Part shown: piece after piece, positions 50,863 through 64,000 of the stretch
How the letters are laid out: every line of letters starts with the position of its first letter
Numbering within the stretch: the stretch's first letter is position 1
Origin: Nonomuraea angiospora
Lineage (GTDB): Bacteria; Actinomycetota; Actinomycetes; Streptosporangiales; Streptosporangiaceae
Assembly: GCF_014873145.1 (NCBI RefSeq)
Contig: NZ_JADBEK010000001.1
Location: 3,224,001 to 3,288,000 of the forward strand
Reading direction: 5' to 3'
DNA: 64,000 nt
The notes under the pieces: generated by a model
The model's database searches: none
Seen by the model: only the letters and a program-made list of their open reading frames with translations
What the model was told of the DNA's origin: nothing
Translations under genes and position numbers: made by a program

Positions 50863-51835
50863 GCTGTCCTACGGCGAGGCCGTGAACGCGGCCCTGCACC
50901 GCCTGATGGAGGAGCTGCCGGAGACGCTGGTGTACGGCGAGGACGTCGCCCTGCCCGGCGGCGTGTTCGGCGTGACCAGGGGCCTGCGCAAGCGGTACGG
51001 CGACCGCGTGTTCGACACCCCGATCAGCGAGTCGGCGATCCTCGGCAGCGCGGTGGGCGCGGCGATGTTCGGCCGCCGCCCGATCGTCGAGATCATGTGG
51101 GCCGACTTCTCCCTGGTGGCGCTGGACCAGATCGTCAACCAGGCGGCCAACGTCCGCTACGTGTCGGGCGGGCGGCTGCGGGCCCCGCTGACCATCCGCA
51201 CCCAGCAGGGCAACGCGCCCGGCGCGTGCGCGCAGCACTCGCAGTGCCTGGAGGCGCTGTTCCTGCACGTGCCGGGGCTGCGGGTGTGCATGCCGAGCAC
51301 GCCGCAGGACGCCTACGACCTGCTGGTGACGGCCGTGCACGCCGACGACCCGGTCCTGGTGGTCGAGAACCGCACGCTGTACTTCGGCCCGAAGGAGCCG
51401 GTCACGACGGACGGGCCGGTCCGGCCGATGGGCGGGGCGCGCACCCGCCGGACGGGCTCCGACGTCACGCTCGTCACCTGGGGCGCGATGACGCACCGGG
51501 TGCTGGCGGCGGCCGAGGCCCTGGCCCGCGACGGGGTCGAGGCCGAGGTGCTGGAGACGCCGTGGCTCAACCCGTTCGACACCGAGGCTGTGATCGAGAG
51601 CGCGCGCCGCACCCGCAGGCTGGCGGTCGTCCACGAGGCGAACGTCACCGGCGGCTTCGGCGCCGAGGTCGTCGCCCGCGTCGCGGGGGCCGGGGTGGCG
51701 CTGGCCGCGCCGCCGATCCGGATCGGCGCGCCCGACGTGCGGATGCCGGCGGCGCCGGTCCTGGCGCAGGCCCTGATCCCCGACGCGGCGCGGATCATCG
51801 AGGACGTCAAAGGCTTGATCGCGGGAGCACGATGA
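50855..51835 (+). CDS. Thiamine-dependent 2-oxoacid (or acetoin) dehydrogenase E1 beta subunit
   Basis: 326 aa transketolase-type beta subunit: Y-G-E-D-V-A-L-P-G-G-V-F near 28, D-T-P-I-S-E-S-A-I-L-G, and H-S-Q-C-L-E-A near 130. Overlaps the alpha gene by 8 bases and the following VOC gene by 4, so all are coupled. Forms an alpha2beta2 complex with the preceding product. Confidence 0.91.
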   Translation: MPELSYGEAVNAALHRLMEELPETLVYGEDVALPGGVFGVTRGLRKRYGDRVFDTPISESAILGSAVGAAMFGRRPIVEIMWADFSLVALDQIVNQAANVRYVSGGRLRAPLTIRTQQGNAPGACAQHSQCLEALFLHVPGLRVCMPSTPQDAYDLLVTAVHADDPVLVVENRTLYFGPKEPVTTDGPVRPMGGARTRRTGSDVTLVTWGAMTHRVLAAAEALARDGVEAEVLETPWLNPFDTEAVIESARRTRRLAVVHEANVTGGFGAEVVARVAGAGVALAAPPIRIGAPDVRMPAAPVLAQALIPDAARIIEDVKGLIAGAR

Positions 51836-52293
51836 GAGGCGTCTGGCACTTCTCCTTCACGGTCTCCGACCTCGACAGGTCGGTGGAGTTCTACCGCGAC
51901 CTGCTCGGGTTCGCGCTGGTGCACCGGCAGGAGCAGGACAACGACTACACCCGCAGGCTCGTCGGCTACCCCGACGCCGTGCTGCGCGTGGCCCAGCTCG
52001 CCGTGCCCGGCCAGCCCCGCGGCGTCTCCACGCACGACCTGGAGCTGGTGGAGTACGTACGGCCGAGGGGCGCCCCGCGCGACCCGGCCCGCCACCTGCC
52101 GGGCGCCGCGCACCTGGCGCTCACCGTCGAGGACGCCCCGGCCGAGCACGCCCGGCTGGCGGCGGCCGGGGTGCGCTTCGTCAACCCGCCCGAGGCGATC
52201 ACCGCGGGGGTGAACCGGGGCGGCTATGCCTGCTACTTCCTCGACCCCGACGACATCACCTTGGAGCTCGTCCAACCGCCGGGCAACCCCTAA
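51832..52293 (+). CDS. VOC-superfamily (glyoxalase-fold) protein
   Basis: 153 aa with two beta-alpha-beta3 halves. Candidate metal ligands: His6 in V-W-H-F-S-F-T-V, His in H-L-A-L-T-V, and Glu in I-T-L-E-L-V near the end. The pattern is like extradiol dioxygenase/epimerase relatives. The start overlaps the E1-beta stop by 4 bases. It may isomerise or epimerise an intermediate of the operon. Confidence 0.85.
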   Translation: MRGVWHFSFTVSDLDRSVEFYRDLLGFALVHRQEQDNDYTRRLVGYPDAVLRVAQLAVPGQPRGVSTHDLELVEYVRPRGAPRDPARHLPGAAHLALTVEDAPAEHARLAAAGVRFVNPPEAITAGVNRGGYACYFLDPDDITLELVQPPGNP

Positions 52294-52303
52294 TATGTCA
52301 CGC

Positions 52304-52315
52304 TCAAACGATTGA
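52304..52315. promoter_or_regulatory. LacI-type operator TCAAACGATTGA with preceding -10 TAATAT
   Basis: Exact reverse complement of the 12-base site at 47785-47796. A -10-like TAATAT (52291-52296) lies 7 bases before it; at the other promoter the gap is 4. No clear -35 at standard spacing. Lies 18 bases before the amidohydrolase start. Confidence 0.7.
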
Positions 52316-52332
52316 TCACGTGAGGAGGCTGG

Positions 52333-53181
52333 ATGACCGTCGTCGACGCCCACCAGCACTTCTGGAACCTGGAGACGGGCTCGTACCCGTGGCTGACGCC
52401 GGAGCACGGGCCGATCCACCGCACGTTCGAGCCGGCGGAGCTCATCCCGCAGCTCGCGGCGGCCGGGGTCGGCCGCACGGTGCTGGTGCAGTCGATGGAC
52501 TCCTACGCCGACACCGACGCCATGCTCGCGCAGGCCGACGCGCACGACTTCATCGGCGCGGTGGTGGGCTGGGTGCCGCTGCACCGGCCCGGCGAGGCGG
52601 CCGGGGCGCTGGAGCGATACCGGCGGCATCTCCGGTTCGCGGGGGTGCGGCATCTCATCCACGACGAACCCGACCCCGACTGGGTGCTCCAGGACCCGGT
52701 GATCGAGGGGCTCGGGCTGCTGGCCGCGGCCGGGCTGCCGTTCGACGTGGTGGCGGTGCTGCCGCGGCACCTGGAGCACGTGCCGGTGCTGGCCGAGCGG
52801 GTGCCCGGGCTGCGGATGGTGATCGACCACCTGGCCAAGCCGCCGATCAGGGAGAAGGGCTGGGAGCCGTGGGCGTCCCTGCTCGCCCGCGCGGCGGAGT
52901 GCCCGGATGTGTACGCCAAGGTGTCCGGCCTGAACACTGCGGCCGACGCCGCGACGTGGACGGCCGGGGACCTGCGGCCCTACGTGGAGCACGCGCTGGA
53001 GGCGTTCGGCCCCGAGCGGCTGATGTTCGGCAGCGACTGGCCGGTGGCGCTGCTGGCCGGCGACTACGCGAAGGTGTGGCGGGAGACGAACGCCCTGGTG
53101 TCGGGGCTCCCGCCGGCCGATCGCGCGGCCGTACTGGGCGGCACCGCCACCCGCTTCTACGGCCTCCAGGAGGCATCATGA
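52333..53181 (+). CDS. Amidohydrolase-2 family protein (L-fuconolactonase/PDC-hydrolase type)
   Basis: 282-aa TIM-barrel metal-independent or mononuclear hydrolase. H-x-H at D-A-H-Q-H-F-W (residues about 5-11), V-I-D-H-L-A-K-P-P, and M-F-G-S-D-W-P-V-A near 233. This is the sugar-lactone and 2-pyrone-4,6-dicarboxylate hydrolase group. ATG 52333 follows GGAGG. First gene of the operon with the Gfo/Idh and LacI genes, behind the shared operator. A lactone opened here is a good guess. Confidence 0.88.
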   Translation: MTVVDAHQHFWNLETGSYPWLTPEHGPIHRTFEPAELIPQLAAAGVGRTVLVQSMDSYADTDAMLAQADAHDFIGAVVGWVPLHRPGEAAGALERYRRHLRFAGVRHLIHDEPDPDWVLQDPVIEGLGLLAAAGLPFDVVAVLPRHLEHVPVLAERVPGLRMVIDHLAKPPIREKGWEPWASLLARAAECPDVYAKVSGLNTAADAATWTAGDLRPYVEHALEAFGPERLMFGSDWPVALLAGDYAKVWRETNALVSGLPPADRAAVLGGTATRFYGLQEAS

Positions 53182-53206
53182 CCCGCCCCCAGCGGGGGGC
53201 CGCCGC

Positions 53207-54313
53207 GTGATCGACGTGTTCGCGCCCATCGCCGCCGCGGCCGACCTGTCCATCCCGGCCGCGCACCGGCTGCCCGTCGCCGTCGTCGGCGCCGGGGCCA
53301 TCGTGGACGTGGCCCACCTGCCCGCCTACCGGCAGGCCGGGCTGGAGGTGACCGGCCTGTACGACCTCGACGCCGATCGCGCCGCCGAGGTGGCCCGGCG
53401 GCACGGGGTGCCCAGGACGTACGGCTCGCTGGAGGAGCTGCTGGCCGACGAGCGCGTGGCCGTGGTGGACATCGCCGTCGCGCCCGGCGCGCAGCCCGCG
53501 ATCGCGCGGGCGGCGCTGGCGGCGGGCAAGCACCTGCTGTGCCAGAAGCCGTTCGCGCCCGACGTGGCGACCGGCCGGGGCATCGTCGACCTGGCGGCGG
53601 GCAGCGGCCTGAAGGTCGCGGTCAACCAGCAGCTCCGCTTCGACGAGGGCGTCGCCGCCGCCCGGGCCATGGTGCGCGCGGGCTGGATCGGCGAGCCGAC
53701 GGCGATGACGTTCACCGTGAACATCCTCACCGACTGGAGCGCCTGGGACTGGCTGGTCACCACCGACCGGCTGGAGATCGTCTACCACTCCATCCACTAC
53801 CTGGACGCCATCCGCTCCGTCCTGGGCGATCCCGAGCTGGTCTTCTGCACCGGCAGCCGCACGCCGGGCCAGCTCGCCAGGGGCGAGACGCGCACGATGA
53901 GCACGCTGGTGTACCCGGGCGACCTGCGGGCGCTCGTCCACGTCACGCACGAGAACCGCACCGGCGACCAGGAGGCGTCCTTCCGCATCGACGGCACGCA
54001 GGGCGCGATCAAGGGCACGCTCGGGCTGCTGTACGACTACCCGCACGGCCGCCCCGACACCCTGGCGGTCAACAGCCGGGCGCTGCCGACGGACGGCTGG
54101 CTGCCGTACCCGGTCACCGGGCGGTGGCTGCCGGACGCGGTGGCCGGGCCGATGGGCTCGCTGCTGCGGGCCGTCGCCGAGGGCGGCGAGCCGGAGACGT
54201 CCGGCGCGGACAACCTCGGGACGCTGCGCCTGCTCGACGCGCTCTACCGCTCGATGGACACCGGCGAAAGCGTGCGCTGCCGCCCCGCGGACAGGGGAGG
54301 ATCGTCGTCATGA
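53207..54313 (+). CDS. Gfo/Idh/MocA-family NAD(P)-dependent oxidoreductase
   Basis: 368 aa. N-terminal Rossmann V-A-V-V-G-A-G-A-I near 24-32, then C-Q-K-P-F-A (the E-K-P-type catalytic Lys), and H-S-I-H-Y-L-D-A-I typical of the C-terminal domain. The family oxidises sugars or cyclitols. GTG start at 53207; an earlier start cannot be excluded. Its stop overlaps the LacI start by 4 bases. It may produce the lactone hydrolysed by the amidohydrolase. Confidence 0.88.
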   Translation: MIDVFAPIAAAADLSIPAAHRLPVAVVGAGAIVDVAHLPAYRQAGLEVTGLYDLDADRAAEVARRHGVPRTYGSLEELLADERVAVVDIAVAPGAQPAIARAALAAGKHLLCQKPFAPDVATGRGIVDLAAGSGLKVAVNQQLRFDEGVAAARAMVRAGWIGEPTAMTFTVNILTDWSAWDWLVTTDRLEIVYHSIHYLDAIRSVLGDPELVFCTGSRTPGQLARGETRTMSTLVYPGDLRALVHVTHENRTGDQEASFRIDGTQGAIKGTLGLLYDYPHGRPDTLAVNSRALPTDGWLPYPVTGRWLPDAVAGPMGSLLRAVAEGGEPETSGADNLGTLRLLDALYRSMDTGESVRCRPADRGGSSS

Positions 54314-55314
54314 AGCGTTCCCGGGTGACGCTGGCCGACGTCGCCGCCGTCGCCAAGGTCGACCGGGCGGTGGTCTCCCGCGTCGTCAACAAGGACCCCA
54401 CGCTCAACATCCGGCCGGAGACGCGCGAGCGGGTGCTGGCGGCGGTCGAGGAGCTCGGCTACCGGCCCAACGTGGCCGCGCGGAGCCTGCGCACGTCGCG
54501 GGCGCACATGTTCGGGCTGTTCATCCCCGACTTCGCCAACCCGGTCTACGCGGAGATCATCAAGGGCGCGGAGGCGGAGGCGGCCTCGCAGGGTTACGTG
54601 CTGGTCACCGGCAGCGCGTCGGGCGCGGCGCTGGGCGACTACATGGACCGGATCGGGCAAGGGCGCATCGACGGCCTGCTGCTGGCCGGGACCGGCGACG
54701 AGTCGGGGCTGATCGCGCAGCTCGACCGGGCCGCCATCCCGTGGCTCATGCTCAACAACCGCAGCAGGAGCGTCAAGCGCTACGTCATCCTCGACGACGC
54801 GCGGGCCGCCGCGCTGGCGGTGGAGCACCTCGTACGCCTGGGCCACCGCCGCATCGCCCACCTCGCGGGCCCGTCGCGCGCCGACACGGCCACGCGCAGG
54901 TCGGCGGGCTACTCGGCGGCTATGCGCGAGGCCGGGCTGCCGGAGGGGCCGGTCGTGGCGGCCGACTACACGCCGGCGGGCGGGGCGGCGGCGATGGCCC
55001 GGCTGCTGGCCGGCCCCGAGCGGCCGACGGCGGTGTTCGTCGCCAACGTGGCCTCGGCCATCGGGGCGATGGAGGGCGTGCGGACGGCCGGGCTGGAGAT
55101 CCCGCGCGACGTCTCGATCGTCGCCGTGCACGACCTGGAGCTGGCCGGCTACCTCAATCCCGCGCTCACGACGGTCCGCATGCCGCTGGGCGAGCTGGGC
55201 CGCCGCGGCGTGACCCTGCTGGCCGCACTGGAACCGGACGACACGGTGGCCGAGGTGCTGGCCGGGCCGATCGAGCTGATCCAGCGCCGCTCCACCGCTC
55301 CCCCGGTGTCATGA
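54310..55314 (+). CDS. LacI-family transcriptional regulator (likely regulon repressor)
   Basis: 334 aa. Helix-turn-helix V-T-L-A-D-V-A-A-V-A-K-V-D-R-A-V-V-S-R-V (about 6-25) and hinge region A-A-R-S-L-R-T, then a periplasmic-binding-protein-like effector domain. The ATG overlaps the Gfo/Idh stop by 4 bases. Being last in the operon that starts at the TCAAACGATTGA site, it is the best candidate to bind both copies of that operator. Confidence 0.92.
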   Translation: MKRSRVTLADVAAVAKVDRAVVSRVVNKDPTLNIRPETRERVLAAVEELGYRPNVAARSLRTSRAHMFGLFIPDFANPVYAEIIKGAEAEAASQGYVLVTGSASGAALGDYMDRIGQGRIDGLLLAGTGDESGLIAQLDRAAIPWLMLNNRSRSVKRYVILDDARAAALAVEHLVRLGHRRIAHLAGPSRADTATRRSAGYSAAMREAGLPEGPVVAADYTPAGGAAAMARLLAGPERPTAVFVANVASAIGAMEGVRTAGLEIPRDVSIVAVHDLELAGYLNPALTTVRMPLGELGRRGVTLLAALEPDDTVAEVLAGPIELIQRRSTAPPVS

Positions 55315-55440
55315 AGCGATCCGCTCGGCCGCGTGAGGTGCCCGGCCCCGGGCGGCGGCGATGCGCCGCGCACGGCGACGTAATTTAGGACGCCCGATTT
55401 CACCCCATTGACAGCCCCGCAAACTCCGTCCTACGTTGTG

Positions 55441-55452
55441 CGAAACGTTTCG
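55441..55452. promoter_or_regulatory. Perfect LacI-type operator CGAAACGTTTCG
   Basis: 12-base perfect palindrome 22 bases before the next LacI gene. Its sequence differs from the site at 47785/52304, so the two LacI proteins probably read different sites. Suggests autoregulation of the glycosidase operon. Confidence 0.75.
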
Positions 55453-55474
55453 ACTCCGGCGGATCGGCAGTGGC

Positions 55475-56506
55475 ATGTCTTCGATACGTGACGTGGCGGA
55501 GCGGGCACGGGTCGCGGTGAGCACCGTGTCCGCCGCGCTCAACGGCACCCGCCCCGTGGCGGCGGACACCCGGCGGCGGATCGAGCAGGCGGCGGCCGAG
55601 CTGGGATACCGCCCGAGCCTGCTCGCCCGCGGCCTGCAGAGCAAGCGCACCCGCATCCTCGCCCTGCTCTACCCCACCCCGCGCAGCGGTTTCGGGCTGA
55701 CCGAGATGCAGTTCGCCACCGGCGCCGCGGAGGCGGCCCGCGAGCTGGGCTACCACCTGCTGCTCTCCCCCGAGCACGCCGAGCCGGTCGAGGAGCTGCG
55801 CCACATCACGGGGCTGGGGCTGGTGGACGGCGTGCTGCTGATGGAGGTCGGGCTGGACGACGAGCGCACGGACTTCCTCCTGGAGGCGGGCGTGCCGTTC
55901 AGCATGATCGGGCGGACCCGCGACCCGGGCTCGATCGACTACGCCGACATCGACTTCGCGGCCACGGCCGCGGCCGCCGTCGCGCACGTGGCCGGGCTCG
56001 GGCACCGCAAGCTGGCCTTCTTCAACCTCTCGGCCGACCGGCACGCGGCACGGTACGGGCCCGCGATCCGGGCCGGCGCGGAGTTCGCCGAGGCAGCCCG
56101 CGCGGCCGGGATCGGCTACGTCGACGACTTCCGGCCCGGCTCGGCCGACGAGGGCGGGCAGGCGTTCGAGCGGCTGGTCGCCGCGCATCCCGACACGACG
56201 GCGCTGGCGGTGATGGACGACCACGCGGCGGTCGGGGTGATCGCGGCCGTGGCGGCGCGCGGCTGGCGGATCCCCGAGGACCTGACATTGCTGCTGGTGC
56301 TGTCGTCGGCGCGGGTCGCCGAGATGTTCCACCCCAGGCTCACCACGCTGGAGCCGCCGAGCGCCGAGCTGGGCGGCCTCGGCGCCCGCATGCTCATCGG
56401 CCGCTTGGAGGGCGACGGGCCGCCCGCGCAGCGGCTGCTGCCCTGCCGCCTCGTGGTCGGCGACAGCTCCGCCCCACCCCGCGCAGGCGAAAGGACCGGA
56501 TCGTGA
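55475..56506 (+). CDS. LacI-family regulator of the glycosidase operon
   Basis: 343 aa. S-I-R-D-V-A-E-R-A-R-V-A-V-S-T-V-S-A-A-L-N-G starts at residue 3, followed by the hinge L-A-R-G-L-Q-S and an effector-binding domain. The downstream GH42 start overlaps its stop (GTGA), so it is co-transcribed with the enzymes it likely controls, by way of the palindrome at 55441. Confidence 0.92.
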   Translation: MSSIRDVAERARVAVSTVSAALNGTRPVAADTRRRIEQAAAELGYRPSLLARGLQSKRTRILALLYPTPRSGFGLTEMQFATGAAEAARELGYHLLLSPEHAEPVEELRHITGLGLVDGVLLMEVGLDDERTDFLLEAGVPFSMIGRTRDPGSIDYADIDFAATAAAAVAHVAGLGHRKLAFFNLSADRHAARYGPAIRAGAEFAEAARAAGIGYVDDFRPGSADEGGQAFERLVAAHPDTTALAVMDDHAAVGVIAAVAARGWRIPEDLTLLLVLSSARVAEMFHPRLTTLEPPSAELGGLGARMLIGRLEGDGPPAQRLLPCRLVVGDSSAPPRAGERTGS

Positions 56507-58490
56507 CGGGACGACTGGGCACGCACACGCTCACCGCCGGGCGCGGGCTGCTGTTCGGCGGCGACTACAACCCCGAGCAGTGGCCCGAGCACGTGTGGGC
56601 CGAGGACGCCGAGCTGATGCGGGCCGCCGGGGTCAACCTCGTCACGGTCGGTGTCTTCAGCTGGGCGCGCATCGAGCCGGAGCCGGGCAAGCGGGACTTC
56701 GCCTGGCTGGATCGGGTGCTCGACCTCATGGGCGAGTCCGGCATCGCGGTGGACCTGGCCACCCCCACCGCCTCGCCGCCTCCGTGGCTGGGGCACCGGT
56801 GGCCGGAGACGCTGCCGGTCGACGAATCCGGGCATCGCCTCTGGTACGGCTCGCGCAACCAGTTCTGCCCGTCGTCGCCGATCTATCGGGAGCGGGCGCT
56901 GGCGATCGTGAGCGACCTGGCCGACCGCTACGCGGGTCACCCGGCTCTGGCGCTGTGGCACGTGGGCAACGAGTACGGCCAGGTCTGCCACTGCGATGAC
57001 TCCGCCGAGGCGTTCCGCGCCTGGCTGCGGGAGCGATACGGCGACCTGGACACGCTCAACGAGGCGTGGGGCACCACGTTCTGGAGCCAGCGCTACAGCG
57101 ACTGGGCGGAGATCCTCACCCCGCGTCGCGCTCCGTACATCATCAACCCGTCGCAGCAGCTCGACTTCTGGCGTTTCGGGTCCGACGCGCTGCTCGCGCA
57201 CTTCCGCGCCGAACGCGACCTGCTCCGCAGCCGGACTCCGGACATTCCGGTCACCACGAACTTCATGGGTCTGTTCAAGCCGGTCGATTACTGGTCGTGG
57301 GCGGAGGAGGAGGACATCGTCTCCAACGACCACTACCCGGACCCGTCGGATCCGCTCGCGCCGGCCCGCACGGCCCTCACCCATGACCTCATGCGCGGTC
57401 TGGCCAAGGGCAGGCCGTGGCTGCTGATGGAGCAGGCCGCCGGGGCGGTCAACTGGCGTCCGCACAACCCGTCCAAACCGCCCGGCCGGCTCAGGCTGGA
57501 GTCGTTGCAGGCGCTCGCCCGTGGCGCGGACGGGTTGTGTTACTTCCAGTGGCGGGCCTCCCGTTTCGGGGCCGAGCGTTTCCACTCGGCGATGCTCCCG
57601 CACGCGGGGCCGGACACCCGGCTGCATGCCGAGGTGCGCGCGCACGGGCGGGAGCTGCGTGAGCTGGCCTGCGTGGCCGGGCGGCCGGTGCCCGCGCGGG
57701 TGGCGATGGTGTTCGACTGGGCGAGCTGGTGGGCGCTGGAGGAGCGTGGCAGGCCGAGCGACCGCCTCAACGCGACCGAGCAGCTTTTCGCCTACTACCT
57801 GCCGTTCTGGGAGCGCGGCGTGAGCGTGGACCTGGTGCCCCCGTCGGCCTCGCTGGACGGCTATGCCCTGGTCGTGGCGCCGAACCTGTTCCTGCTCGGC
57901 GACGCCGACGCCGCCGCGCTGACCGCCTACGTGCGCGGCGGCGGGGTCCTGGTCGTGGGCCCGTTCTCGGGGATCGTGGACGAGCGGGCGCACGTGCGCA
58001 CCGGGCGGTTCCCCGCGCCGCTGCGCGAGGTGCTCGGCGCGTCCGGCGAGGAGTGGCGGCCCGTGGAGGAGCCCGTGCGCTGCCGGTGGGACACGGGGGC
58101 GGAGTTCGTCGCGCACGCCTGGACCGAGCTCGTCGCCGCGGAAGGCGCGGAGACGGTGGCCGAGTTCGCCGAGGGCGGTCCGGCGGTGCTGCGGAACCGG
58201 GCCGGGCAGGGCGTCGCCTGGTACGTGGCGACGATGCCCGAGCCGGACGCCCTCGGCGAGCTGGCCGCCCGGGCATTGGCCGACGCGGGCGTGCGGGGCG
58301 TCCTGCCGGACCTGCCGCCCGGCGTCGAGGCGGTACAGCGCGGCGACGTGCTGTTCCTGCTCAACCACGGCTCGGACACGGCCCGCGTGCCGCTGCCGGG
58401 CCCGGCCACCGACCTGCTGACCGGATCGGTCACGGGCGACCAGGTCACGCTGGCGCCGCAGGCCGTCGCGGCCCTCGTTCAAGGAGTGGA

Positions 58491-58494
<4 letters not shown>
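56503..58494 (+). CDS. Glycoside hydrolase family 42 beta-galactosidase
   Basis: 663-aa cytoplasmic enzyme. Acid/base E157 in H-V-G-N-E-Y-G and probable nucleophile E310 in L-M-E-Q-A; G-G-D-Y-N-P-E-Q-W-P near the N-terminus is typical. A trimerisation-like domain and a small C-terminal beta domain follow. GTG start overlapping the LacI stop. The product would remove terminal beta-galactose from oligosaccharides. Confidence 0.94.
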
Positions 58495-63036
<4,542 letters not shown>

Positions 63037-63120
63037 GATCCTAATTGGGAACCCCTGATTTATGCCGATATTTCGGGACGCAATCGGCGGGGCTGACGAT
63101 GCGGCGCCGTCACCGTGCGC

Positions 63121-63768
63121 CTACCAGCGATCGACGTGCAGCACGTCGTCGAGCGGCTGCCGCTTCGCCGGGGCGAACGTCTCGCCGAGATAGTAGGCGG
63201 TCGGGATGAGCACGCCCTGGCGGACGTCGCCGGGGATGCCGAGCAGCTCGGCGACCTCGGCCTCGTACGCCAGGTGCAACGTCGTCCACGCCGTGCCCAG
63301 CCCGCGGGCGCGCGCGGCCAGCATGTAGCTCCAGGCGGCGGGCAGCAGCGACCCCCACAGCCCGGCCTGGTTCCCCGGGGGCAGCCCGCCGCCCGGCAGC
63401 GTGATGCACCCGATCACCAGCACCGGCACGTCCCCCATGTGCTCGGCCAGGTACAGCGAGCTCTCCCCCACCCGCCGCTGCTGCGCCGCCCGGACCGGGT
63501 CGTCCTGGAACAGCGCCCCCGCGGAGGTGCCGGACTCGAAGTACGCCTGGTGCGAGCGCTCGTAGTAGCTCCCGACCGCCTTGCGCAGCTCGGGATCGGT
63601 CACCACCATCCAGTGCCACCCCTGCCGGTTGCCGCCGCTGGGCGCCTGGAGCGCGACCTCGAGGCACTCGCGCACGAGCTCCAGCGGGACGGGGCGGGTG
63701 AGGTCGAGACGCTTGCGCACGCTGCGCGTGGTGGTGAGCAGGTCATCGGGGCTCAGTTCGATCGTCAT
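63121..63768 (-). CDS. Nitroreductase family protein
   Basis: 215-aa FMN-dependent NAD(P)H oxidoreductase. S-V-R-K-R-L near residue 15 and A-P-S-G-G-N-R-Q-G-W-H-W (about 42-53) are FMN-binding motifs; G-L-G-T-A-W-T-T follows in the second half. It is divergent from the permease gene 61 bases away. Substrate unknown. Confidence 0.88.
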   Translation of the reverse strand: MTIELSPDDLLTTTRSVRKRLDLTRPVPLELVRECLEVALQAPSGGNRQGWHWMVVTDPELRKAVGSYYERSHQAYFESGTSAGALFQDDPVRAAQQRRVGESSLYLAEHMGDVPVLVIGCITLPGGGLPPGNQAGLWGSLLPAAWSYMLAARARGLGTAWTTLHLAYEAEVAELLGIPGDVRQGVLIPTAYYLGETFAPAKRQPLDDVLHVDRW

Positions 63769-63829
63769 ACGGCCATCATGCCCCCGCGATCACGGTTTCC
63801 CCGCGGCTCCCAGGGAGAAGGACTACCTC

Positions 63830-64000
63830 ATGTCCCAAACCAGACCCCCCAGTCCGACCGAGGAGACCAGCGGCGCCGGCGAGCCGAGTCTGAAGCAGGT
63901 GATGGGTCCCGGCCTGTTGCTGCTGTTCATCGTCGGCGACATTCTCGGCACCGGGATCTACGCGCTGACCGGCGAGATCGCCGGCGAGGTGGGTGGCGCC
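63830..64000 (+). CDS. APC-family amino acid permease (3' end outside window)
   Basis: First 57 codons only. After a hydrophilic N-terminus of 21 residues, K-Q-V-M-G-P-G-L-L-L-L-F-I-V-G-D-I-L-G-T-G-I is transmembrane helix 1 with the unwound G-x-G-I typical of APC transporters. GGGAGAAGG lies 8 bases before the ATG. The rest is cut by the window end. Confidence 0.85.
   Translation, partial: MSQTRPPSPTEETSGAGEPSLKQVMGPGLLLLFIVGDILGTGIYALTGEIAGEVGGA

Overview
The window looks like chromosomal DNA of a high-GC, mycelial-type actinomycete. It carries a mycothiol ligase gene (mshC) in the actinobacteria-specific block with a TIGR03843-like protein, a DUF3090 protein and a histidine phosphatase. 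It also has an InhA-type fabG-fabI pair, a DUF3099 protein and a DUF574 methyltransferase, and GTG starts and 4-base stop/start overlaps are frequent. A Streptosporangiaceae-like host such as Nonomuraea would fit, but that is inference. No tRNA, rRNA, CRISPR array, insertion sequence or prophage was seen.

Bases 1-16 kb are mostly housekeeping: an exported peptidase fragment, the mshC block (minus strand), an aldo/keto reductase, a secreted Thr/Pro-rich protein, fabG-fabI, tldD-tldE, a low-molecular-weight protein tyrosine phosphatase, dodecin, DUF3099, a candidate structured RNA of three hairpins with the same C-rich loop, and mobA-like and moaA genes. Bases 16-20 kb are rich in short tandem DNA repeats, one array lying in frame inside a reductase gene, and carry two secreted proteins that share a domain. 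Bases 20-34 kb hold an acyl-CoA ligase, a POT-type peptide transporter, a TRIC-type channel, a FitA/VapC toxin-antitoxin pair, the divergent yczR/yczE pair, a GH15 enzyme, a lipoprotein transglycosylase, an AraC regulator facing a phytanoyl-CoA dioxygenase-like gene, and a Ser/Thr kinase with a C-terminal WD40-like domain.

Bases 34-62 kb are accessory carbon metabolism. First come a multidomain secreted PQQ-type sugar dehydrogenase, a Tat-exported TIM-barrel isomerase and a ROK regulator (all minus), then an esterase and a GH3 glucosidase (minus). A plus-strand catabolic region follows: IclR, a tungsten-type aldehyde:ferredoxin oxidoreductase, then an SDR, a PcaB/PurB-like lyase, 2-oxoacid dehydrogenase E1 alpha and beta, a VOC protein, an amidohydrolase (lactonase-like), a Gfo/Idh/MocA dehydrogenase and a LacI regulator. 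The same 12-base quasi-palindrome sits at both internal promoters of this region, so it is probably one regulon of the LacI protein at its end; its substrate is unknown. A second LacI gene, preceded by a perfect palindrome, heads a GH42, GH31 (YicI type) and GH1 operon that would suit xyloglucan-type oligosaccharides. The window ends with a DUF574 methyltransferase, a nitroreductase and the start of an APC permease.

The strongest candidates for undescribed biology are the two-operon catabolic regulon at 45-55 kb and the three-hairpin C-loop RNA near 13.4 kb.
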